Assembly (NCBI RefSeq): GCF_014397005.1
Contig: NZ_JACGWS010000012.1
Coordinates: 1 to 64,000 of the forward strand
Direction: 5' to 3'
DNA length: 64,000 bases
Origin: Kordia aestuariivivens
GTDB taxonomy: Bacteria; Bacteroidota; Bacteroidia; Flavobacteriales; Flavobacteriaceae
Positions 53,110 through 61,000 of this stretch are shown here, one piece after another. How positions within the stretch are numbered: the stretch's first letter is position 1; the number at the start of each line of letters is the position of its first letter. The position numbers and the translations under genes were made by a program. The notes beneath the pieces are model-generated. The model was not told the origin of the DNA, did no database searches, and saw nothing but the letters and a program-made list of their open reading frames with translations.

Positions 53110-53448
53110 ATGCTAACAGACAATGAAATGCTAGAAATAGCAGAAAAGTATTTAAAAAGATTAGAAGATGAAGGAACGATCAAGTTAATGTTGCATTCAG
53201 ATTTTACGAAAAAAGACTATGGTAATATTTACTTTTTTAATAGTAAGCTATATATTGAAACAGGTGATTTAAATAAATCAATCGGAGGAAATGGACCATT
53301 TTTAGTTGAAAAAGAAAAAGGTAGAGTTGTGCAATTTGGCTCTTTTGGGCTAATAGAAGATCAATTCAAGGCTTATGAAAATGGAACTTTGGTACCAGCT
53401 TTAGACACTTATTGGTATCCTGACGAAGACCGGTTTAGTCATAAATAG
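53110..53448 (+). CDS. Imm35-like immunity protein
   Basis: The 112-residue acidic protein has the text IYFFNSKLYIETGD, GGNGPFLVEKEKGRVVQFG and FKAYENG, which follows the Imm35 pattern (F-x-x-S-x-x-Y-x-E-T-G-D, G-N-G-P-F-x-V, G-x-V). Imm35 proteins are encoded right behind polymorphic toxins and neutralise them, probably by binding. The 7-bp spacing to the toxin gene supports the pairing. The family assignment is from memory of its pattern. Confidence 0.7.
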   Translation: MLTDNEMLEIAEKYLKRLEDEGTIKLMLHSDFTKKDYGNIYFFNSKLYIETGDLNKSIGGNGPFLVEKEKGRVVQFGSFGLIEDQFKAYENGTLVPALDTYWYPDEDRFSHK

Positions 53449-53566
53449 AAAACTAGCTAAAAACAAAAAACTACGTCATTTGATGTGGTTTATTTCTTGT
53501 GGTGCCCTCGACTGGATTATAGTTCCTGAAAGCTCCGCCTTGAAAATGAAAAATGCGCTAAAATAA

Positions 53567-53599
53567 AAAAGCAAGCTATTTATTTTAGCTTGCTTTTCA
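53567..53599 (+). terminator. Terminator behind the toxin-immunity pair
   Basis: The stem AAAAGCAAGCTA/TAGCTTGCTTTT is followed by a T-rich tail. The 47-bp repeat begins 10 bp later. Confidence 0.8.
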
Positions 53600-53606
53600 T
53601 TTATTC

Positions 53607-53653
53607 GTGAGCCCGAACCTTCAAAGTTCGAACTTTTTGGTGGAGGATTTGAA
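53607..53653. repeat. 47-bp cassette-end direct repeat, copy 1
   Basis: It begins GTGAGCCCGAACCTTCAAAG, ends GGTGGAGGATTTGAA, and contains the inverted repeat CGAAC-cttcaaa-GTTCG. It is identical over 47 bp to 54808-54854, in the same orientation, and like it sits just after a terminator. On the minus strand it reads TTCAAATCCTCCACCA, like a tRNA 3' end, but no tRNA stem can be formed. Confidence 0.9.
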
Positions 53654-53814
53654 GAAAATAAATACTTTTTGTCTAGAATATTACCAACTTTTGATTGCTT
53701 CTTGATTTTTGTGAGAAAGAATTGTATTTTTATTTAGCTAGTAAGAAATTATTGTGCCCATAACATCAGGAATAAATTGAACCCAGTTTACAATTTTTTA
53801 ATAAAATTTAAGTA

Positions 53815-54615
53815 ATGACAGATTTTAAAGTTCATTTTAAAGAAACCGATTCTGAATTCTCAATCGCTGAGAAAATCAAGAAAGATGATTGGTTTGACAC
53901 ATCGTATAATGAAGTCACAAGTTCAATAGGAAATCTTCGTTACCCTATAGTAGACAATGGAAGGTATGGAAGTAAACACCCAATATATGATACCTTAGGA
54001 GGAATCATAGGATATCTTGTTGGTGCAGAATCACAGATTGGTTATACTTGGGGATGTGTTTATGCAGGAGCTGGTTTTTGGTTAACAAATCAAACTTTTT
54101 CCGCTACAATGGGAGGCGGAGGCACTAACATATCTGTAATAGCTGATGTAGGAAATTTTCTATTTTCTTCAAAGAGGAAGTTCAAGCTTGTTGAATCCTT
54201 TTATTTTGAGGAACATAGCTGGAAATCCCCAGATGTATTTAAATTACTAGATGATGGTCGCGAATTGCTTGTTATAACACGTTACGGGTTTTGTGTCTTT
54301 GAAACATTCAATAAGACAATGAGATCTAAAACTTATTTTCAATCATATTGCGACAATTATGATTTTACTATTTCTCCTAAAGTTAAAATATTAGCAATCG
54401 TTTCTAGTTTCAATGGTAGAAAAAAACCCATTGATGGTGAGTACAGATATAAAAATAGTATTTGGCTTTATAATTTAGATACAGGAGAACTAGTTGGTGA
54501 GAAAACCCTAGAAATTGACAAATCCTTAAATTGGAGTATTAATTTTAGTGAAGATGGTCGTAAAATCAGAGTTTTATCTGATGAATTTTCAACTCAGTTT
54601 GAGCTTACATCGTGA
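53815..54615 (+). CDS. Uncharacterised 266-residue protein in a repeat-bounded cassette
   Basis: The soluble, acidic protein has no signal peptide. GGIIGYLVGAESQIGYTWGC is a Gly-rich hydrophobic stretch. The C-terminal half has beta-repeat text, SIWLYNLDTGELVGEKTLEI and WSINFSEDGRKIRVLSDE, resembling propeller blades. No family is recognised. It lies between the two 47-bp repeats, next to a toxin-immunity pair, with no toxin of its own; an orphan immunity protein is a reasonable guess. Confidence 0.6.
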   Translation: MTDFKVHFKETDSEFSIAEKIKKDDWFDTSYNEVTSSIGNLRYPIVDNGRYGSKHPIYDTLGGIIGYLVGAESQIGYTWGCVYAGAGFWLTNQTFSATMGGGGTNISVIADVGNFLFSSKRKFKLVESFYFEEHSWKSPDVFKLLDDGRELLVITRYGFCVFETFNKTMRSKTYFQSYCDNYDFTISPKVKILAIVSSFNGRKKPIDGEYRYKNSIWLYNLDTGELVGEKTLEIDKSLNWSINFSEDGRKIRVLSDEFSTQFELTS

Positions 54616-54765
54616 TGATGAAAACTAATCATAATAATGTTTAAAATCATAATTTTACTTTCAGGGAAAGATACTTTTTCGATGAAACATTATCATAAAA
54701 ATCTAACTTTTAAAAATTTAAAATTAAAAAACTTATATAAAACTATCCGCTCGGGTATAAAAACA

Positions 54766-54800
54766 AAAAACATGTAATCTTTTAAATTACATGTTTTTGC
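54766..54800 (+). terminator. Terminator behind the 266-residue gene
   Basis: The stem AAAAACATGTAAT/ATTACATGTTTTT, followed by a T-rich end, lies 8 bp before copy 2 of the 47-bp repeat. Confidence 0.8.
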
Positions 54801-54807
54801 AATTTTA

Positions 54808-54854
54808 GTGAGCCCGAACCTTCAAAGTTCGAACTTTTTGGTGGAGGATTTGAA
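54808..54854. repeat. 47-bp cassette-end direct repeat, copy 2
   Basis: Identical to 53607-53653. The two copies are 1201 bp apart and enclose exactly one gene with its terminator. The following 366 bp up to the PafA gene are AT-rich and show no gene. Confidence 0.9.
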
Positions 54855-55220
54855 AGAAATTAATGTGTTTTTTGAGGAATATTCGAACCTTTTAAGCGCT
54901 TATTAAATCAATACCAATTTTATAAAAATTTCTAGTATTACTCTATAATAACTCGTTATGTATTTTAAATAATACTGATTTTAATATTATTAATACTTTA
55001 CAGCTAAAAAAATTACTGATTATCAGTAAAGTGAAATATTAATAAACAAACATTATCTTTTATTTTTCCAGTAATGTGTAAAAGTATTGACATAAAATCT
55101 CACTTGATAATAATTTAAAACCTTAGAGTTATATTGTCATTTTTGTTAAATTGTTTTAGTATCTTATTATTAACTACCAAATATCAAACAATTTTGAAAC
55201 AACCAACATATACACATTCA

Positions 55221-56906
55221 ATGCAAAAAAACATGAAACATTTTTTATTTAGTATCATTTTTGGAGTAGTATTCTCCTTAAATGCGCAACAGAAAGAATC
55301 TCCCAAATTAGTTGTTGGGATTGTAGTAGATCAAATGAGCTACGAATATTTGTACCGATTTTACGATAAGTTTGGAGATGACGGTTTTAAGTTGATGATG
55401 AATAAAGGCACAAATTGTCGCAATATGCATTACAATTATGTACCAACATTTACGGGTCCAGGGCATGCTTCAATATATACAGGTACAACACCAAGTAATC
55501 ATGGAATTGTTGCAAATGATTGGTATCGGAGAAGTTCAGGAGAAATTGAGAATTGTGTCGCAGATTCCACGGTTCATTCTATAGGTTCTTCAACGAAAAA
55601 TGGTATTTATTCTCCATTCAATTTGAAAGCAAACACAATTACAGATCAGTTAAAATTAACCTATTCCACTTCGAAAGTGATTTCGATATCTATCAAGGAA
55701 CGAGGATCAATTCTACCAGGTGGACATCTGAGTGATGGTTCTTATTGGCTCGATTATGAAACGGGGAATTTTATAACAAGTTCTTTCTTCAAAGAGAAAC
55801 TACCTAACTGGCTTGTAGAATTTAATGCAATGAATTATCCTGATGAAAGCCTTAAAAAAACGTGGGATACGTATTATCCAATTGAACAATATACAGCAAG
55901 TGGTCCGGATAACTCACCTTATGAGTATCCAATAGGAAATACCACAAAACCTGTATTCCCATACGATTTAACAAAAATAATTATAGATAGAGATCAGTTT
56001 AAAACTGAAGCTGAATACTTAGAAGCGAAGCATTTAATATTTACAACGTCTCCTTTTGCAAATACACATTTAGTAAACTTAGCGATGAAAGCAATTGAGT
56101 CGGAAGGAATGGGGAAAGATAATCAAACTGATATGCTTTGTATGAGTTTTTCTTCTACAGATATTGTTGGACATTATTTTGGACCTTACGCTGTTGAGCT
56201 CCAAGATATGTACATCCGACTCGATTTAGAGATTGCTCGATTAATTAAATATTTGAATGAAACAGTAGGTGAAGATGAGTTCACCATTTTTCTTACTGCC
56301 GATCACGCAGTAGTTCCAGTTCCTCAATTTATGCTTGATCATAAACTTCCTGGAGGATATCTTTTCACTGATGAACCAGAGGCTGAGCTACGCAAAACTT
56401 TAGTTTACAAATACGGTGCGGATGTGATGAGTGAAATTGATAATAATAACATTTATCTTAATAGACCTGAGATTTCTAAACTTGGTTTAAACCTCAGTGA
56501 AGTTGCTGCTTTTGTATCGGATGAAGTGAAACAATGGGATCATATCAAACGTGTGTATACGGAAGATGAATTATACATTGGAGGAAGCGATGACGAATGG
56601 ATGGATATGGTCAGAAGAGGTCATTACAATGTAGAAAGCGGAGATTTAATATATGTGCTGCAGCCAGGATATTTGCCTAAATCAGTAGATATTAAAGAAG
56701 CACGAATGGGAACAAGTCACGGATCTCAATTCAATTATGACACTCAGGTTCCGATGTTATGGTACGGAAAAAATATTCCAAGTCAAGAGATTCATCGCAG
56801 TATGAATATTACAGATATTTCAGCAACATTAACGCAACTGTTATATCTTCAGAGTCCGAATGCATTAACTGGAAAACCTATTCTTGAAATTTTAGACAAG
56901 AAATAG
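55221..56906 (+). CDS. PafA-type alkaline phosphatase
   Basis: The 561-residue secreted phosphomonoesterase belongs to the type I phosphodiesterase/alkaline phosphatase superfamily. The start is ATG 55221 (MQKNMKHFLFSIIFGVVF) or 55233, with a signal peptide ending LNAQ; an upstream TTG at 55134 is unlikely. VVGIVVDQMSYEYL holds the first metal Asp. NYVPTFTGPGHASIYTGTTPSNHG has the Thr nucleophile. SFSSTDIVGHYFGP and LTADHAVVPVPQ carry further metal ligands. The PafA enzymes of Bacteroidota work without added phosphate repression in some species. It fits the PhoD-like enzyme at 33982 for phosphate gain. Confidence 0.92.
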   Translation: MQKNMKHFLFSIIFGVVFSLNAQQKESPKLVVGIVVDQMSYEYLYRFYDKFGDDGFKLMMNKGTNCRNMHYNYVPTFTGPGHASIYTGTTPSNHGIVANDWYRRSSGEIENCVADSTVHSIGSSTKNGIYSPFNLKANTITDQLKLTYSTSKVISISIKERGSILPGGHLSDGSYWLDYETGNFITSSFFKEKLPNWLVEFNAMNYPDESLKKTWDTYYPIEQYTASGPDNSPYEYPIGNTTKPVFPYDLTKIIIDRDQFKTEAEYLEAKHLIFTTSPFANTHLVNLAMKAIESEGMGKDNQTDMLCMSFSSTDIVGHYFGPYAVELQDMYIRLDLEIARLIKYLNETVGEDEFTIFLTADHAVVPVPQFMLDHKLPGGYLFTDEPEAELRKTLVYKYGADVMSEIDNNNIYLNRPEISKLGLNLSEVAAFVSDEVKQWDHIKRVYTEDELYIGGSDDEWMDMVRRGHYNVESGDLIYVLQPGYLPKSVDIKEARMGTSHGSQFNYDTQVPMLWYGKNIPSQEIHRSMNITDISATLTQLLYLQSPNALTGKPILEILDKK

Positions 56907-56930
56907 TCTGATTTCAATTCTTATACGTAT

Positions 56931-56982
56931 TAAAAAACGCTTTTAGACACCTTTTTTAGGTTGAATAAAAGCGTTTTTTTAT
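56931..56982. terminator. Bidirectional terminator between pafA-type and phosphotransferase genes
   Basis: TAAAAAACGCTTTTA pairs with TAAAAGCGTTTTTTT; the arms lie at 56931-56945 and 56966-56980. It serves two convergent genes. Confidence 0.8.
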
Positions 56983-57009
56983 GGGTATTTCTTGATAGAA
57001 GTAAAATTT

Positions 57010-58017
57010 CTAATCTAAAACTTTATGTAGAGCGATCCACTTTTTAATGAAAGTGATTGCTTCATCAAAATATTTGTCATGTATCCATGATGTTCCCCAA
57101 GCAGAAACTCCATTGACATGAATACCTAAAAGCCAAATATGTCTGATAGCAACAAACACATAAGCAGCTTTTATTTCAGCTTCGCTAAGTGGTTTTAAAC
57201 TCAAATAGCCATCCAAAAATGCCTTCCAAAGAAGTGCTCTTTTATCCAAATTATCCTGTTCCCAGTTATTTTCTGGTACGCAACTCCATAAAAAAACAGA
57301 AATATCATACGCTCTCCATCCATAACCAAAACAATCAAAATCAAAAACAGAAATTTCATCATTTTCACCCGAAAAGATATTACCATAATGAAAATCGCCA
57401 TGACAAACGCCATAATCTAACTTTGACTCCGACATTATCTCAGAAATTTTAGCGCTTAATGCATTCGCTGTAGTCTGTAGAAAATTAAAATCAGCTTCTC
57501 GATGTTTTAGAAATGGTTGTATACTTTTTAAAGGTGTATCCAGCAAATATTCCATGTTTAGTTCAAAACGTTCTAATTTTTCCATTTTGTCTGAAGCTTC
57601 ATGTATAGACGCCACCACTTTTCCGTAATTTCGACTTATAGAAACATTCAACTCTGGGATACTTTTCCCTTTTGCCGATTCAAACAAAACAGCATATCGA
57701 ACGCCTTCTGAAGCATTGATTTCCATGATATATTCATCATGCATGTTTTTGATAGGAATTGCAGCTTGAATATTACTTTTATCAAGATGGTTTATTAATT
57801 TGAGCTCTGACTCAATATCATTTTTTGTTCTCCATTTATTTGGATATACTCGCAAATAATATGCAGTTCCGTTATCTAAAACTTTGTAGGTATCATTCAA
57901 TCCTGGTTTAAAGAGTACGCATTCACAATCGGGACTCAAATTGAATTCCGACAGGATGTTCTTTTTAAGACCTTCACCCGTAAAGGTTGATTTATGTGTG
58001 GGAAATATTTCCTTCAT
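57010..58017 (-). CDS. Aminoglycoside phosphotransferase/homoserine kinase-type kinase
   Basis: The 335-residue protein has the APH fold: an N-terminal lobe with TYKVLDNGTAYYLRVYPNKW, and the catalytic loop YGVCHGDFHYGNIFSG (HGDxHxxN) followed by ISVFDFDCFGYGWRAYDI (metal Asp). Such enzymes phosphorylate small molecules with hydroxyl groups. It lies 73 bp downstream of the NRPS gene on the same strand and is probably co-transcribed; it may modify the NRPS product or protect the producer. This link is by position only. Confidence 0.85.
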   Translation of the reverse strand: MKEIFPTHKSTFTGEGLKKNILSEFNLSPDCECVLFKPGLNDTYKVLDNGTAYYLRVYPNKWRTKNDIESELKLINHLDKSNIQAAIPIKNMHDEYIMEINASEGVRYAVLFESAKGKSIPELNVSISRNYGKVVASIHEASDKMEKLERFELNMEYLLDTPLKSIQPFLKHREADFNFLQTTANALSAKISEIMSESKLDYGVCHGDFHYGNIFSGENDEISVFDFDCFGYGWRAYDISVFLWSCVPENNWEQDNLDKRALLWKAFLDGYLSLKPLSEAEIKAAYVFVAIRHIWLLGIHVNGVSAWGTSWIHDKYFDEAITFIKKWIALHKVLD

Positions 58018-58090
58018 ATTTAGGTTTTGATTCGTAGCAAAAACAACACATAGCCTTCGCCTCTAAATTTATTTTTTTTTGTTTCTTATT

Positions 58091-61000
58091 CTATTTCACC
58101 AGGATTCTAACTTCTTGTGTACTCACAAGTTGATTTGAATACTCACTATTCTCAAGGACTTTTTCTATTATATTTCCATGATGACAGTCTAAATTAATAA
58201 CTTCTAAGTTTTCAACAAACTGTCCGACGTTATTATCTTCTAATTTTTGAATATATGTTTGAATTACATCGCTTCCTTCAAAGTCAATTCGTGTATCATG
58301 TTGTAACGCCTTGAATAAAATAACACGACTCGATTTTAATATTCCAGAAACGGATTGCTTCCCAATTTTATCTTCTGCTTTAGCAGCTCTTACCACATTA
58401 CGAGCATACGCTTCGTCAAATCCATCCGAAATCAATTTTGCGTTTTCAATTTCCGTGCTTTCAACTTCGCTGTACGTATCTAATAACTGTAATAAATGTG
58501 TATCCCAGATTAATGTATCAAGTATATAAATGTTTATATTTCTAAATCCTCTTTGCTCTAAAATGTATCCCATTTCAAGCGCTATATGTCCACCTAACGA
58601 CCAACCGCACAAGTTTATAGGATGCGCCACATCGATAGTAAGCAAAGCATCTACATATTTTTCTGCAAGAAGGTTCAGATTGGAAATCGTTTTTTCCTGT
58701 ATGATGTTGAAATTATCAACTCCATACGAATTTCGTTCATTTTTAAGTTCATACGCCAATTCTGTGTACACCTCACAACCACCTTTGGCTGGATGCACAA
58801 AGAATAATGTTTCTTTATCTTGCTCACTCATATGCATTTTCCGCATGAAGCTTACTGCGCTTGACTCAGAAACATGATTGGATAAAATTTCATTTACACT
58901 TTTGTGCATAAATAAATCAACAATACTAAGCTTGTCCCCGATTTCGGAAAGAATCTTGTTCATTCTTCCAACGAGTTTTATTGCCAAAATTGAATTCCCG
59001 CCTATGCGGAAAAAATCATCAGTAACTCCAACGCTATCTATACCTAAAACTTCCTGCCAAATTGAACAAATTTTGATCTCCAAATCTGTTTGAGGCGCTA
59101 TAAAAGAGGCTGAATTTTCAAATTCAACATCTGGAAGTTCTTTTCTATCTATCTTTCCATTGATCGTTAATGAGAAATTTTCAAGCTGCACAAATGCACC
59201 TGGAAGCATATATTCAGGCAATTGTTCTTTTAGCAAATCTACTAATTGTACTTCTTCTAGCTTTTCTGATGCGACAAAATAAGCTGTCAAGTATTTCGTA
59301 TTGTTCTTCTCCTTAACAACAACACAACTTTGCTTTATACTAGTAATCGTATTCAAAGCATGTTCAATTTCTCCAAGTTCTATTCGATATCCTCGAATTT
59401 TTACTTGAAAATCGTTTCTGTCTACATATTCCAGATTCCCATCATCGAGCCAACAAACCAAATCTCCCGTTTTGTACATTTTAGAATGACCATTTTCTAT
59501 AGCTGATTGACTTGCAAAAGGATTCTCGATGAATTTCTCTGCTGTCAAATCAGGTTTATTGAGATATCCACGTGATATTCCTGCTCCACCAATATACATT
59601 TCACCAATAATTCCTTGCGGTAAAGGCTTTCGTTGTGCATCTAAAATATAAACCTGAGTGTTCGCAATTGGTGTTCCAATGTGAACTTGATCAGAAGAAA
59701 TTGTTCCGATTGTTGTGTTTACCGTAGACTCGGTTGGTCCATACGCATTTAGTATTTGAATATTATTTCCAGACCACAATTCTAATAGATCTGCTGAAAA
59801 TTGACTTCCGCCAAATGCAACAATTCGAAGATGTTCAAGGAGTTTTTCACGTTTTTCTAAATCTAAATCTTCAAGTAAAAAACCAAAAGGAATAGGTAAA
59901 TTTAATATGGTAACATCTTGTGCGATTACGGTTTCACAGAAATGGTTAATGTCGAGCATTTCCACGGTACGTATTACAACTTTTGCGCCTGCAAATAGAT
60001 ATGGAAAAATTTCTTCCACAGACATATCAAACGCTATTGAAGCAAATTGAATGATTGCGTCTTGCGAAGTGATATCATATTTGTCAATTAAACAACAAGA
60101 CAAATTAATCACAGATCGATGTTCTATCATGACTCCTTTCGGATTACCCGTTGTCCCAGAAGTATATAATACATATGCCAGATCTTTCGATTGGTTTTCT
60201 ATGGTAAGATTAGACACATCAAGAGTTTGATAATCAACTTTATCAAGAGCAATTAACTTTGCTTTTGTATTCTGTTTTAATGAAGTCAGCAAGGAAGATT
60301 GACTCAGCACAAGTGCCGTTTGAGTATCTTCTAAGATATAATTGATTCGCTCTATTGGATATGCTGGATCAATTGGAACATAAGCGCCTCCAGATTTTAG
60401 AATTCCTAAAATCCCGATGATCATTTCAAGACTGCGATCCATGTATAACGCGATCAATGTATCTGATTTGATTTCCGTTGTTGATTGTAAATACCGTGCT
60501 AATTGATTGGCTCTAGAGTTTACTTCTTTATAGGTTAATTGCTGATTTTCAAAAACCAAAGCAATGGCATCAGGTGCTTTGTCAACCTGTGCTTGAAAGA
60601 GTTCATGAATTGTTTGATCCTTTGCATAATCCGCTTCGGTCTGATTCCAATCAATGACCATCTTTGTATATTCTGCTTCGCTTAGTATTGAAAGCTCGTT
60701 GTGCTTTTTGTCTAAACTACTGGTCAGTGCATTTATTAAATTCTTGAGTTTGTTTAAATTGAAGTTTGCCTTTTCCTCCTCCAAAAGTTCACGATCGGAC
60801 TCAATCTTCAACACCAATTGATCTGCTTGTTCGTATGCTGTGATACCAATTGGGTAATCGACTTTTTCTACTGCATAACGGAATGTCGCTTGCAATTTAT
60901 CCTTTCCTTCTTCTTTGTTTTCAGGCATTGGATAGTTTTCAAATACAAATAAACTATGGAACAATCGTTTTCCTTCTTTTTGTAAATCTGCAAGATTCGC

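Noticed and set aside
53607-53653. tRNA gene or tRNA 3' end on the minus strand
   Set aside because: TTCAAATCCTCCACCA looks like a T-arm end, but the matching GGAGG half of the T stem and any other arm are missing.
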